Below, piece after piece: positions 9,256 through 18,195 of a DNA stretch of 64,000 nt (within the stretch, counting starts at the first letter, position 1; each line of letters starts with the position of its first letter). Source of the stretch: Rossellomorea sp. BNER (GTDB taxonomy: Bacteria > Bacillota > Bacilli > Bacillales > Bacillaceae_B); assembly GCA_024213275.1 (NCBI GenBank), contig JANAVG010000012.1:62001-126000 (forward strand). The letters run 5' to 3'. The notes beneath the pieces were generated by a model. It saw only the letters and a list, made by a program, of their open reading frames with translations. It had not been told where the DNA came from and did no database searches. The position numbers and the translations under genes were made by a program.

Positions 9256-10599
9256 TTACGATTGAAAAGAAGGTTGTGGCTTTATCCCGATAGCTTTCTT
9301 CTCTTCGGCTGCTTTAATAATCGGTTGTGCTTGTTCTTCTTCAATGTTAAAAATCTTTATGAACAATTCCAATTTATCTTCTGCATCAGGTAATGCTGCA
9401 AGCTCTTTAACTTGTGAAATTGGATCTTTCAATAATTGATTTATAATACTCTTTGTATGCTTGTTTAAAACTTTTCTTTCACGATCTGTAAGATTCGGCA
9501 TTTTACGTTCAATACTTTCCATTGTTTCAGCTTGAATGGAAAGGGCTTTATCTCTTAAAGCAGAAATGACTGGAACTACACCTAGCATGTTCAACCATTC
9601 CTTAAACGCAACAATTTCACCTTCGATTACTAGTTGAATCTCTTCTGCCGCTTTCTTCCGTTCAGCAAGATTCGCTTCAACAATTCCTTCTAAATCATCA
9701 ATATCGTATAAAAAGACACTGTCTAATTCATCAATACCTGGATCTAGGTCTCGAGGAACTGCAATATCGACCATGAATAAAGGGCGACCTTTACGCATGC
9801 TGTCAACATGTATCATCAATTCCTTCGTTACAACATAATCACTCGATCCTGTAGAACTAATCAAAATGTCTGCTTCCACCAGTGCACATTGCAGTTCTTG
9901 AAGCGTTTTCGCTTGCCCATTGAAACGATTAGCTAAAGTTTCTGCCTTTTCGAAAGTACGGTTAATGACCGTTACTTTTGTTGCACCGCTGCCATGAAGG
10001 TTCCTAATGGCTAATTCACCCATTTTACCTGCTCCCAGTATAAGAACATGCTTCCCAGATAAATCACCAAAAACCTTTTTCGCTAGTTCAACTGCTGCAT
10101 AGCTGACAGAAACGGCATTTGAACCTATCTCTGTTTCAGAATGTGATTTCTTTGCTAAAGTTACAGCTTGTTTAAAAAGATGATTAAAGACTGTACCTGT
10201 TGCGCCTTCTTCTTGGGCAGTTAAAAAACTACTACGAATCTGTCCGAGAATTTGGGTTTCCCCTAACACCATAGAATTTAATCCGCACGTTACCTTAAAC
10301 AAATGGTCGAGAGCTCCATCTTGCTCATATATGAACAAATAAGGACTAAATTCATCTTTATCGATTCCAAACCATTGGGATAAAAAATCTTTTATATAGT
10401 AACGACCTGTATGAAGTTGATCAACCACTGCATACACTTCAGTGCGATTACAAGTTGAAACAATTACGTTTTCAAGTATACTCTTTTTATCCTTTAATGA
10501 TCTCATAGCCGAAGGAAGATCACCTTCGTTAAAAGATAGGCGTTCACGTATCTCAACAGGGGCCGTTTTATAATTTAATCCAACGACGATAATATGCAT
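9256..10599 (-). CDS. hemA: Glutamyl-tRNA reductase
   Basis: Reduces Glu-tRNA(Glu) to glutamate-1-semialdehyde with NADPH, the first committed heme step. 447 aa. Catalytic Cys50 lies in [14 protein letters not shown], the substrate-binding loop is [17 protein letters not shown], the NADPH Rossmann motif is [14 protein letters not shown], and the C-terminal dimerisation helix follows (about 330-430). First gene of hemAXCDBL. The promoter region holds a PerR/Fur-like palindrome at 10619-10635. Confidence 0.97.
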   Translation of the reverse strand: MHIIVVGLNYKTAPVEIRERLSFNEGDLPSAMRSLKDKKSILENVIVSTCNRTEVYAVVDQLHTGRYYIKDFLSQWFGIDKDEFSPYLFIYEQDGALDHLFKVTCGLNSMVLGETQILGQIRSSFLTAQEEGATGTVFNHLFKQAVTLAKKSHSETEIGSNAVSVSYAAVELAKKVFGDLSGKHVLILGAGKMGELAIRNLHGSGATKVTVINRTFEKAETLANRFNGQAKTLQELQCALVEADILISSTGSSDYVVTKELMIHVDSMRKGRPLFMVDIAVPRDLDPGIDELDSVFLYDIDDLEGIVEANLAERKKAAEEIQLVIEGEIVAFKEWLNMLGVVPVISALRDKALSIQAETMESIERKMPNLTDRERKVLNKHTKSIINQLLKDPISQVKELAALPDAEDKLELFIKIFNIEEEQAQPIIKAAEEKKAIGIKPQPSFQS

Positions 10600-10618
10600 T
10601 TATACTATGACACCCCCA

Positions 10619-10646
10619 ATAATAATCATTATTATAAGTATAACAT
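10619..10646 (-). promoter_or_regulatory. hemA promoter with PerR/Fur-like operator
   Basis: A perfect 17-bp palindrome ATAATAATCATTATTAT (10619-10635) lies 20 bp upstream of hemA. Its 7-1-7 core matches the PerR consensus TTATAATNATTATAA at 12 of 14 positions; it matches the Fur 7-1-7 consensus equally well. Just upstream on the minus strand is an extended -10, TGTTATACT (10637-10645), with only a weak -35. The start site would fall inside the palindrome, the right geometry for repression. The B. subtilis hem operon is PerR-regulated. Confidence 0.75.
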
Positions 10647-10904
10647 GTCCTTCAAAATTCCTATCATTCCAAATGTGAACATAAATTGAAACATCTTCGC
10701 TCATTTATGCTAAGATTTTGACAGGATGACATGCATGTGGAAAAATACTTTCATACTGTTTATAACTTTAATCTTAAAGAATAGAACAGTGGAAGCACTT
10801 TCATTATAAGCTATCGATTAATTAACACATTTCGACAAACTCTACTATGTAGAGTATCAAAAATACACTTTAACTTCAAGTAGTGGGGAATATTGGAGGA
10901 GAAC
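10647..10904. other. Divergent intergenic region hemA / LiaF-like gene
   Basis: AT-rich spacer between two divergent genes. Apart from the hemA promoter on its left side, no RNA structure or small gene is evident. GGAGGA at about 10894-10900 is the ribosome site of the plus-strand gene. Confidence 0.5.
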
Positions 10905-11393
10905 ATGAAGCACCAAAAAATTTTTCCAGGAATCATTTTAGTTGGTTTTGGTTTATACTTTTATCTTGAGAGTAGCAATATTCTTTTGTTTCGAGAATTT
11001 TATACATGGCCAACTCTATTAATCATCGTTGGTCTTGCTTTTCTAGGACAAGGTTACAAAGGAAGGGAATATGAGGCTATTCTCCCTGGTACCATCTTAG
11101 TCGGATTTGGATTACACTTTCATATTGTCAATAAGCTCACGATATGGCCAGATCACATCGGGACCTTTATCTTAATCATCTCTCTTGGATTTCTTCTCCG
11201 TTATCAAAAAACGGGTGCAGGGCTTTTCCAAGGAGTCCTCTTTCTTAGCTTATCAATCTTCTTGCTATTTTATGAACATGTTATGAAGTGGATTGGAGTT
11301 ATTGAAGGAAGTTTTTCAATAGCGTGGGAGTTTTGGCCGATAATTTTTATAGTACTAGGCGTTTATTTACTACTTCGGAAGAAATCGAAATAA
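10905..11393 (+). CDS. LiaF/DUF5668-type small membrane protein (possibly YsxD)
   Basis: 162 aa from the ATG at 10905, which follows GGAGGAGAAC; the in-frame TTG at 10893 precedes that ribosome site. Four to five hydrophobic segments with repeated motifs IFPGIILVGFGLYFYLES, ILPGTILVGFGLHFH and AWEFWPIIFIVLGVYLLL look like duplicated two-helix units of the LiaF transmembrane/DUF5668 type. It ends in a basic RKKSK tail. Position beside hemA and length recall YsxD of B. subtilis, which I could not verify. Function unknown, possibly envelope-related. Repeat copy B2 follows directly. Confidence 0.7.
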   Translation: MKHQKIFPGIILVGFGLYFYLESSNILLFREFYTWPTLLIIVGLAFLGQGYKGREYEAILPGTILVGFGLHFHIVNKLTIWPDHIGTFILIISLGFLLRYQKTGAGLFQGVLFLSLSIFLLFYEHVMKWIGVIEGSFSIAWEFWPIIFIVLGVYLLLRKKSK

Positions 11394-11401
11394 AAGGTAG
11401 A

Positions 11402-11524
11402 GGGGGCTGTCTAAAAACCCGGGTGTCAGAAACTACAACTTCAATATATAGAAGAAACCCTCCAAACATCTTCTATAAATGGACAATCATAGTAGTTCCG
11501 AACCCCCTTTTTGGACAGCCCCCT
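11402..11524. repeat. Dispersed inverted-repeat element, family B, copy 2
   Basis: About 123 bp from GGGGGCTGTCTAAAAA to TTTTTGGACAGCCCCC, with internal AATATATAGAAGAAA and ATCTTCTATAAATG arms shared with copies 1 and 3. It lies between convergent genes, 8 bp after the LiaF-like stop and 9 bp from the stop of the ABC ATPase, so it can terminate both. Confidence 0.88.
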
Positions 11525-11533
11525 CTTTTTGAA

Positions 11534-12268
11534 TTACAACACGGAATCTAAAAACTCTTTCGTTCTAGTTTCTTTTGGATTTTGGAAAATATCCTCTGGG
11601 TGGCCCACTTCGACGATTTTCCCGTCATGCATATATACGACCCAATCAGCTACTTCCCGTGCAAATCCCATTTCATGTGTCACAACCACCATCGTCATTC
11701 CTTCTTCAGCTAGTTCCTTCATTGTCGTTAATACTTCTCCAACAAGTTCAGGATCAAGTGCTGAGGTTGGCTCATCAAACAACATAATGTCCGGCTTCAT
11801 CGCAAGAGCTCTTGCTATTGCAACACGTTGTTTTTGTCCACCAGAGAGTTTGGAAGGATATACATTTTCTTTATCTGCCAACCCTACTTTTTGTAGTAAA
11901 TTTAACGCTTCCTCCTTGGCTTGTTTTTTAGAAACTCCTTTTACATAAACAGGTGCTTCCATAACATTTTCAATCACTGTTTTATGAGGAAATAGATAGA
12001 AGTGTTGAAATACCATCCCTACTTTTGTACGAATTTCATTTAAATCATGCGACTCTTTATTTACCTCATCGCCTTCAATGATGATTTTACCGTTATCTTT
12101 AATCTCTAAAAAATTTAAACATCTTAAAAGCGTACTTTTCCCTGATCCACTTGCACCAATAAGACACACAACATCACTTTCTTTTACACTTATATCTATA
12201 TCTTTCAATACGTGTAAATCTCCAAAAGATTTATTCAGTTTTTCAACTTTAATCATTTCTTGACTCAA
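11534..12268 (-). CDS. Polar amino acid ABC transporter, ATP-binding protein
   Basis: 244 aa from the TTG at 12268, six bases after GGAGGG; the frame extends to 12298 without a better site. Energises import with the permease and binding protein upstream. Visible are Walker [11 protein letters not shown]-loop [11 protein letters not shown], signature [16 protein letters not shown], Walker [15 protein letters not shown] and the switch H in [10 protein letters not shown]. This is the GlnQ/TcyC-like PAAT class. It is separated from its permease by about 430 bp that hold repeat copy A1. The substrate cannot be read from sequence. Confidence 0.9.
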   Translation of the reverse strand: MSQEMIKVEKLNKSFGDLHVLKDIDISVKESDVVCLIGASGSGKSTLLRCLNFLEIKDNGKIIIEGDEVNKESHDLNEIRTKVGMVFQHFYLFPHKTVIENVMEAPVYVKGVSKKQAKEEALNLLQKVGLADKENVYPSKLSGGQKQRVAIARALAMKPDIMLFDEPTSALDPELVGEVLTTMKELAEEGMTMVVVTHEMGFAREVADWVVYMHDGKIVEVGHPEDIFQNPKETRTKEFLDSVL

Positions 12269-12340
12269 ATCAATCCCTCCATTTTCTAAGGAAGTCATTT
12301 AAACATCTGTTGATTTATTTTTTGCATGAAATTTTTCTAT

Positions 12341-12554
12341 AGGTTGTTTTCGTAAACATTGTGGTTATTTGTAAAGGGTTGGTTGCAGCGAAAGGTTGCT
12401 CGCTTTCCGCTGGGCGTGAGCCTCCTCGCCGCCTTGCTCTGCTTAGGTCTCACCTGTCCAGCTACTCCCGCAGGAGTCTCGCATATCCACTCCAACCAAC
12501 TTTTTTACAAAAATTTATGTTCTTAAATAACAACAGTCTTTTAGAAAACAGCCT
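12341..12554. repeat. Dispersed Bacillus-type repeat, family A, copy 1
   Basis: About 214 bp bounded by AGGTTGTTTTCGTAAAC and AGAAAACAGCCT. Internal blocks GTTGGTTGCAGCGAAAGG, GCTCGCTTTCCGC, CTCACCTGTCC, TACTCCCGCAGGAGTCTCGC and CACTCCAACCAAC recur, in either orientation, at 55639-55850 and shortened at 20033-20182. GC-rich compared with its surroundings. It lies between permease and ATPase genes of one transporter. Confidence 0.88.
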
Positions 12555-12694
12555 TTCGTAAAGATGGTTGTTTTTTTATGAGTTGAGAGCCTTTAAAAAT
12601 AAGGAAAATGACAAATCATTAATTGTCCGATGACTGTTCTAAAGGTCTCAGAAAAGTTATTAAATCCTCTCCAACACCATACATATACCTGCTA

Positions 12695-13342
12695 TTAGTC
12701 ACTAATAGACATACGTTTTTCGATGGTATTTACAATAATAGAGAAGAATAGTACTAGTACAAGATAGTACACAGCAACTATTAATAGATAGGTCATGGAA
12801 TCAAAGTTTTGTGATCCTAGTGTTGTTGCCACACTAAACAATTCATACATTCCAATAAAGGATGCTAATGAAGAATCCTTTAATGCAATGATAAATTGAT
12901 TTCCTAAAGGTGGCAGGGCTCGTCTAAAGGCTTGTGGCAATATGACACGACGCATTGTCAGTCCAAGTGACATTCCAAGCGAACGTCCCGCTTCTGTCTG
13001 ACCTTTATCAATCGATTGAATAGCACCTCTAAAGATTTCGGCTATATAAGCTCCATTATGGAAGGCTAGTCCTAACACAACGGACCAAAAACCTGAAATC
13101 TGAAGAGAGGTTAAACCAAAATAGAAAATGAAGATTTGAACAATTAGAGGTGTTCCACGTACTACGAAAATATATAAGTCCGCAATAAGCTCGAGAATTT
13201 TCACATGTGAGATTTTGAGAAAAGCAAAAAATAAACCTATGAATATAGCAATAAATACAGATACGACGGTTAATTTAAAGGTTAAAAGCATTCCCTCAAC
13301 AAATATATCGAACGTATCTATGAACGTTTCAAAAAAAGTCAA
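12695..13342 (-). CDS. Polar amino acid ABC transporter, permease protein
   Basis: 215 aa, TTG start at 13342 with GGAGGG upstream. Inner-membrane channel with about five hydrophobic segments. The conserved cytoplasmic EAA loop of the HisM/GlnP class is visible in GQTEAGRSLGMSLGLTMRRVILPQAFRRALPPLGNQFI, where the ATPase docks. FVVRGTPLIVQIFIFYFG is another family landmark. It follows the binding-protein gene, with a terminator-like hairpin in between, and precedes the ATPase gene across repeat A1. Confidence 0.9.
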   Translation of the reverse strand: MTFFETFIDTFDIFVEGMLLTFKLTVVSVFIAIFIGLFFAFLKISHVKILELIADLYIFVVRGTPLIVQIFIFYFGLTSLQISGFWSVVLGLAFHNGAYIAEIFRGAIQSIDKGQTEAGRSLGMSLGLTMRRVILPQAFRRALPPLGNQFIIALKDSSLASFIGMYELFSVATTLGSQNFDSMTYLLIVAVYYLVLVLFFSIIVNTIEKRMSISD

Positions 13343-13377
13343 TGAAATCCCTCCATTTGATCATTTAAAGTAAAAAA

Positions 13378-13405
13378 AGCGAATGAGCATTCCCGCACAT
13401 TCGCT
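13378..13405 (-). terminator. Partial terminator between binding protein and permease
   Basis: Stem AGCGAATG / CATTCGCT (13378-13385, 13398-13405) followed on the minus strand by a run of T. It lies between the binding-protein stop (13423) and the permease start (13342). Such internal hairpins commonly give a higher level of the binding protein than of the membrane parts. Confidence 0.7.
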
Positions 13406-13422
13406 CTCTGTGTCTCGATGCG

Positions 13423-14205
13423 TTACTCTTTTTCAGGGTCTTTTGTAATATCTTCCCCAAAGTATTCTTTGCTGATTTCTGTTAGAGTACCGTTTTCACG
13501 AAGGGTTTCTAAAGCTTTATTGATTTCTTTTAATAATTTATCGTTCTCTTTAGAAACGGCGATTGCTTGTTCACTACGTCCAAGCAATTCTTTAGCTTCA
13601 ATATTAAAGCCAGCTCCAATTGCCTCTTTTCCTGTGACAAAATCCGTAATAACAGCATCATGTTTTCCTTTATTAAGAGCTTCTAGTGCTACAACATCAC
13701 TATCATACGATTTAACATTTTCTGTTACCTCTGCAGCCTTTTTAGCATACGTCGATCCTTTTGAAACAGCGATCTCTTTTCCTTCTAAGTCGGCAAGTGT
13801 TTCAACATCACTGTCTGGACGAACAAAAATTTGAGGTCCTGAGTAGTAATAAGGTGTTGAAAAATTCACTTCTTCTTCACGTTCAGGTGTAACCGTATGA
13901 CTTGCTACTGCTGCATCAAAACGTCCAGAACGAACACCCTCGACGATTCCATTGAACTTAAACTTCTTCTGTTCCGGCTCCAAGCCTAATTCTTTTGCAA
14001 CAGCTTCACCTACTGCAATATCAAATCCTGACATTGTTCCATCATCATTTGTAAAACTAAATGGCTTGAATTCACCTGAAGCAGCAAATGTGAATTTGCC
14101 TTCCTCAACCACCTTCGCACCACTTTCTGTAGTGGCTTTACTTCCACACGCTGCAATCATTACCATTGTAAGCATTAATAAAATTACGCTAGTCCACTTT
14201 TTCAC
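13423..14205 (-). CDS. Polar amino acid ABC transporter, substrate-binding lipoprotein
   Basis: 260 aa. A lipoprotein signal peptide is clear: MKKWTSVILLMLTMVMIAAC with the lipobox IAAC, so Cys20 would be lipidated and the protein tethered outside the membrane. The mature part is an SBP_bac_3-family domain: FTFAASGEFKPFSFTNDDG, MSGFDIAVGEAVAKELG, SGRFDAAVASHTVTPEREEEVNFSTPYYYSG. Likely ligand is a polar amino acid or cystine; not resolvable. A plausible promoter is at 14251-14279. Confidence 0.92.
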   Translation of the reverse strand: MKKWTSVILLMLTMVMIAACGSKATTESGAKVVEEGKFTFAASGEFKPFSFTNDDGTMSGFDIAVGEAVAKELGLEPEQKKFKFNGIVEGVRSGRFDAAVASHTVTPEREEEVNFSTPYYYSGPQIFVRPDSDVETLADLEGKEIAVSKGSTYAKKAAEVTENVKSYDSDVVALEALNKGKHDAVITDFVTGKEAIGAGFNIEAKELLGRSEQAIAVSKENDKLLKEINKALETLRENGTLTEISKEYFGEDITKDPEKE

Positions 14206-14250
14206 TTTTCTATTGTCCCCCTTGTAGTGCTTATTTCTTATGCTTGTATA

Positions 14251-14279
14251 ATTTTATCAACGGATGAGAATTTTCACAA
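14251..14279 (-). promoter_or_regulatory. Probable sigma-A promoter of the ABC transporter genes
   Basis: Minus strand TTGTGA (complement of 14274-14279), 17 nt, then TAAAAT (14251-14256), about 45 bp before the binding-protein start. Confidence 0.5.
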
Positions 14280-15029
14280 AATTCAAATTTACTGAAAATT
14301 AGGCTCATACCGTTGTTATCTATTCTAAGAATAAAATATGCTTGCCCATTCTTATAAATGCATACATATTCAAACAGATCCTCTAGATCCCTCAGGGTTC
14401 ATGTTACTTTTACAGTATTCGACAAAGGTTTTAACCGAATAGCATTTTCACCAAATGAATAATAAATATTATTTCGCAGAACTAGTCCCATCAAAGTTAA
14501 CCTTTTACTACCCAAAAGCAAAACTCCAATATTGGTTTGAACCCTTCCTTTGTATATCTGCTGTTGGGGAACCCTTTATTAAAGATGTTCTTGCCAATAA
14601 AAAACCATCCTTCTTTTGGTAACGGGGGCATTTGTGAGTACAAAAAGAAAAGAACAAGTCCAAGCACGGGCACATTCACAAGTTTTATACTAATGATTGA
14701 TTATAGTGGGATTCCATACTGAGATTAGTCATTCATCGGCATTTGAAGGACTTTTCTTCTGCTTTCTTAAGGAGATTTGGCCTTCATCTGCTTTATGAGG
14801 GACACATCTCCTGCATTCCTACTTGGCCTTGTCCTTCATTGGCTATTTAAAGGACATTTTCCTGACTACTCTTACAAAAACGTATATGAATTTCACATTT
14901 ACATCCTCACGAAAATCACATCAACCTTACACTCACTCCAAAAATTGTTTCCACCCTTCTAGAATTCTCTTGTGAATTTATAGTTGAAAAAGTAGAAAAA
15001 ACTCTGATCATCCTTTATTTCATAATAAA
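14280..15029. other. Gene-poor spacer with degenerate 52-bp periodicity
   Basis: About 750 bp without a convincing gene. Between 14700 and 14875 a degenerate unit with the core CTTCAT..GGC...AAGGAC recurs, the GGAC ending at 14751, 14803 and 14855, exactly 52 bp apart, with a fading fourth start after 14856. A 60-codon minus-strand frame at 14497-14679 (MNVPVLGLVLFFLYSQMPPL...) has no ribosome site; it might be a decayed gene fragment. The spacer lies between engB and the ABC transporter, in a part of the chromosome that differs from B. subtilis. Confidence 0.55.
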
Positions 15030-15067
15030 AAACACACTTGAAATCATGTCTGATCTCGAGTGTGTTT
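15030..15067 (-). terminator. Terminator of the lonA-engB transcript
   Basis: 9-bp stem AAACACACT / AGTGTGTTT (15030-15038, 15059-15067) with a T run on the minus strand, about 70 bp beyond the engB stop. Confidence 0.8.
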
Positions 15068-15137
15068 CCTTTAGTGATTTAACTGTTTGTACCCCTGAAA
15101 TGAACCTGTTTCCTTTTTGGGGAGTTGTTTTTAGCAG

Positions 15138-15722
15138 CTATGCCATTCTTCTTTGTATAGCTGCCCAAGCCTTATCTTTCCCTAATCCTGTTTCAGATGA
15201 AAAGAGAATGATCTCATCTTCTTTCTCTAAGTCAAGCGCTTCTTTTGTTATCTTTAAATGTTTCTCCCATTTCCCTTTAGGAATCTTGTCCGCTTTCGTG
15301 GCAATAATGATACATGGGATTTCAAAATGTTTAAGAAAGTCATACATGATTAAATCATCTTTTGTTGGTGGATGACGTAAATCAACAATCATAACTACCG
15401 CACGAAGCTGTTCTCTTGATGTGATGTACGTTTCGATCATTTTCCCCCATGCTTCACGCTCCCGTTTAGAAACCTTTGCAAATCCGTAGCCAGGAACATC
15501 GACAAAGTAAAGAGCTTCTTCAATTTTGTAAAAATTAAGGGTTTGCGTTTTTCCTGGCTTCGAGGATATACGGGCAAGGGCTTTCCGATTGATCATTTTG
15601 TTAATAAAAGAAGATTTCCCTACATTTGAGCGTCCTGCTAAGGCAAACTCGGGCAAATATTCTTCAGGATATTGTTCCGGTTTTACGGCACTTATAACGA
15701 TTTCCGCATTATTTACTTTCAT
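15138..15722 (-). CDS. engB: Ribosome biogenesis GTP-binding protein EngB (YsxC)
   Basis: Essential GTPase needed for late assembly of the 50S subunit. 194 aa, a single G domain of the TrmE-Era-EngA-EngB class: G1 GRSNVGKS, G3 DVPGYG, G4 TKAD, G5 near FSSETG. The ATG at 15722 overlaps the lonA stop (ATGA), so it is translationally coupled to lonA, an arrangement shared with B. subtilis. Confidence 0.96.
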   Translation of the reverse strand: MKVNNAEIVISAVKPEQYPEEYLPEFALAGRSNVGKSSFINKMINRKALARISSKPGKTQTLNFYKIEEALYFVDVPGYGFAKVSKREREAWGKMIETYITSREQLRAVVMIVDLRHPPTKDDLIMYDFLKHFEIPCIIIATKADKIPKGKWEKHLKITKEALDLEKEDEIILFSSETGLGKDKAWAAIQRRMA

Positions 15723-18043
15723 TTCTCCTCACCTACTAAGGCTTTCTCTAATACTTGGTCAACATGGGAAACGAGAATAAAATGAAGATCGCTCCTTACA
15801 CTTTCAGGAATTTCATCAATATCCTTCTCATTATCTTTCGGTAGAATGATGGTTGTCAATCCGGCACGATGGGCACTTAATGTTTTCTCTTTTACACCGC
15901 CGATAGGCAATACACGCCCACGTAACGTAATTTCACCTGTCATTCCAACTTCTCTGCGAATCTTTTTCCCTGATAATGCAGAAACAAGCGCTGTTGTCAT
16001 CGTAATACCTGCTGATGGACCATCTTTTGGAACGGCCCCCTCAGGTACATGAATGTGTATATCGTATTTCTCATAGAAATCCTCTTCAATTCCATATTCT
16101 GCTGTCTTTGAGCGAACGTAGCTGAAGGCCGTCTGAGCGGATTCCTTCATAACATCGCCTAATTTACCTGTTAGTACAAGCTTTCCTTTTCCAGGCGAAA
16201 GCGAAACTTCAATCTGGAGCGTATCTCCACCTACTGTTGTATAGGCTAGACCAGTAGCTACACCAATTTGATCCTCTGTTTCTGCTTGTCCATAACGGAA
16301 TTTTTTCTTTCCAAGGAAGTCTTCAATATTTTTATCTGTGATGACCACTTTTTTCTTCTCACCGGACACAATTATTTTTGCCGATTTACGACATAGGGAA
16401 GCAATCTGGCGTTCAAGACCACGGACCCCTGCTTCTCTTGTATAATAGCGTACCAAGCTTTTGAGAGCATCGTCTCTTACCTGTAATTGACCTTTCGTTA
16501 AACCATTCTCATTAATTTGCTTTTGAAGCAAGTGATCCTTCGCAATATGGATTTTTTCAATTTCAGTATATCCTGCAATGGTGATAATCTCCATTCGATC
16601 GCGAAGTGGTCCTGGAATTGTTGAAAGATCATTGGCTGTTGCTATAAACATCACCTTTGAAAGATCATAGGTTTCTTCAATATAATGATCACTGAAATTG
16701 CTATTTTGCTCTGGATCTAAGACTTCAAGCATTGCAGAAGATGGATCTCCTCGGAAATCACTAGACATTTTATCAATTTCATCAAGTAAAAATACAGGAT
16801 TAATGGTCCCAGCTTTTTTCATTCCTTGAATGATACGACCAGGCATTGCCCCTACATATGTTCTTCTGTGTCCACGGATTTCTGATTCATCACGCACACC
16901 CCCAAGGGAGACACGAACAAAATTTCTTCCCATTGATTCTGCAACAGATCTTGCCAAACTAGTTTTCCCTACTCCAGGGGGTCCTGCAAGACAAAGAATA
17001 GGTCCTCTTAGTGATTGAGTAAGTTTTTGGACCGCCAAATATTCAAGAACACGTTCTTTTACTTTATCAAGGCCATAGTGATCACGGTTTAAAATTTCTT
17101 CCGCTTTTAAAATATCTAAATCATCTTCTGTTTCCTTTGACCAAGGTAGGGTAATCAGCCACTCGATATAGTTTCGAATAACAGAGCTCTCAGCAGAGCT
17201 AGATGGAACTTTTTCATAACGGGCAAGCTCTTTAATAACCGTTTTTTCCACATGTTCAGGCATATTAGCCTCTTCAACTTTCTTGGTTAAATCATCAATT
17301 TCGCCAGTTTTTCCTTCTTTATCTCCAAGCTCTTTTTGAATCGCTTTCATCTGTTCACGGAGATAGTATTCCTTTTGGGTACGTTCCATTGATCGTTTTA
17401 CACGCTGACCGATTTTCTTCTCGAGATTTAAAACTTCTTTTTCGTTATTAATCGTTTGGATGACAAGTTGTAACCGGTCTTTAATGGATAATGTTTCAAG
17501 AACACGCTGCTTTTCTTTCATTTTAAGTGGTAAGTGAGAAGCGATAATATCTGCTAAGCGACCTGGTTCTTCTATGTCAGAAACGGTCGAATATGTCTCT
17601 GCAGACACTTTTTTAGAAAGCTTTATGTATTGCTCAAAATAATTTAATAATGTTCTCATTAATGCTTCTATTTCTGATTCTTTAGTTTCGGAATCATCAT
17701 AGATTTCGAGCTCTACTTCATAAAATTCTTTTTCATCCGTAAAAGTGATCACTTCTGCTCGTTTAATACCTTCCACTAATACACGAATTGTTCCATTGGG
17801 AAGCTTTAACATTTGTTTAACCTTTGTTAGTGTTCCCATACTATAAAAATCTTCTGTTGTTGGTTCATCTATATTCATATCAATTTGGGTCGTCAAAAAG
17901 ATATACTGATCATCCATCATGGCCTTTTCCAAAGCTTGTACCGAGCGATCACGCCCTACATCTAAATGGAGGACCATCGTCGGATATACAAGCAAACCTC
18001 TTAAAGGGAGGAGGGGAACTGTCACTTTCGATTGTTTAGCCAT
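15719..18043 (-). CDS. lonA: ATP-dependent protease La, LonA
   Basis: Degrades misfolded and regulatory proteins in the cytoplasm as a hexamer. 774 aa from the ATG at 18043 (GGAGGTG upstream); the frame open to 18079 has no site. Lon N-terminal substrate-binding domain (about 8-200), AAA+ module with Walker A GPPGVGKT near 351 and Walker [10 protein letters not shown], then the S16 protease domain with catalytic Ser in GPSAGITM near 675 and Lys in [10 protein letters not shown] near 718. Promoter at 18079-18107. Confidence 0.97.
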   Translation of the reverse strand: MAKQSKVTVPLLPLRGLLVYPTMVLHLDVGRDRSVQALEKAMMDDQYIFLTTQIDMNIDEPTTEDFYSMGTLTKVKQMLKLPNGTIRVLVEGIKRAEVITFTDEKEFYEVELEIYDDSETKESEIEALMRTLLNYFEQYIKLSKKVSAETYSTVSDIEEPGRLADIIASHLPLKMKEKQRVLETLSIKDRLQLVIQTINNEKEVLNLEKKIGQRVKRSMERTQKEYYLREQMKAIQKELGDKEGKTGEIDDLTKKVEEANMPEHVEKTVIKELARYEKVPSSSAESSVIRNYIEWLITLPWSKETEDDLDILKAEEILNRDHYGLDKVKERVLEYLAVQKLTQSLRGPILCLAGPPGVGKTSLARSVAESMGRNFVRVSLGGVRDESEIRGHRRTYVGAMPGRIIQGMKKAGTINPVFLLDEIDKMSSDFRGDPSSAMLEVLDPEQNSNFSDHYIEETYDLSKVMFIATANDLSTIPGPLRDRMEIITIAGYTEIEKIHIAKDHLLQKQINENGLTKGQLQVRDDALKSLVRYYTREAGVRGLERQIASLCRKSAKIIVSGEKKKVVITDKNIEDFLGKKKFRYGQAETEDQIGVATGLAYTTVGGDTLQIEVSLSPGKGKLVLTGKLGDVMKESAQTAFSYVRSKTAEYGIEEDFYEKYDIHIHVPEGAVPKDGPSAGITMTTALVSALSGKKIRREVGMTGEITLRGRVLPIGGVKEKTLSAHRAGLTTIILPKDNEKDIDEIPESVRSDLHFILVSHVDQVLEKALVGEEK

Positions 18044-18078
18044 GTAATACACCTCCAATTGTCTATAACCTTTGTACA

Positions 18079-18107
18079 ATTCTATCTTATTTACCAGATA
18101 GTGTCCA
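18079..18107 (-). promoter_or_regulatory. Sigma-A promoter of lonA
   Basis: Minus strand TGGACA (complement of 18102-18107), 17 nt, TAGAAT (18079-18084): five of six matches in each hexamer at ideal spacing, about 36 bp before the lonA start. Confidence 0.7.
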
Positions 18108-18152
18108 TTAATGTGATAGACCTAGTTTTTCATACAATCATAAAATAATTTA

Positions 18153-18190
18153 GAGCTGTCCACTTCACTTACACAAAATGGAGCAGCCCT
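18153..18190 (-). terminator. Possible lonB terminator
   Basis: Imperfect inverted repeat AGAGCTGTCCA ... TGGAGCAGCCCT immediately downstream of the lonB stop (18196). The T-rich tract after it is weak. The arms resemble the termini of the family B element, so it may be a decayed copy. Confidence 0.45.
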
Positions 18191-18195
18191 GGATC

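Noticed and set aside
11324-11551. Plus-strand frames across the family B element and the ABC ATPase end
   Set aside because: They read through a hairpin repeat and antisense to the ATPase gene.
12361-12561. Small proteins encoded across family A repeats (also 19887-20126, 55483-55802)
   Set aside because: Their sequence is the translated repeat itself, present in both orientations, without ribosome sites; typical spurious calls.
14497-14722. Overlapping 60-codon frames on both strands in the engB-ABC spacer
   Set aside because: No ribosome site, no recognisable domain, and the two frames oppose each other. At most a decayed gene fragment.
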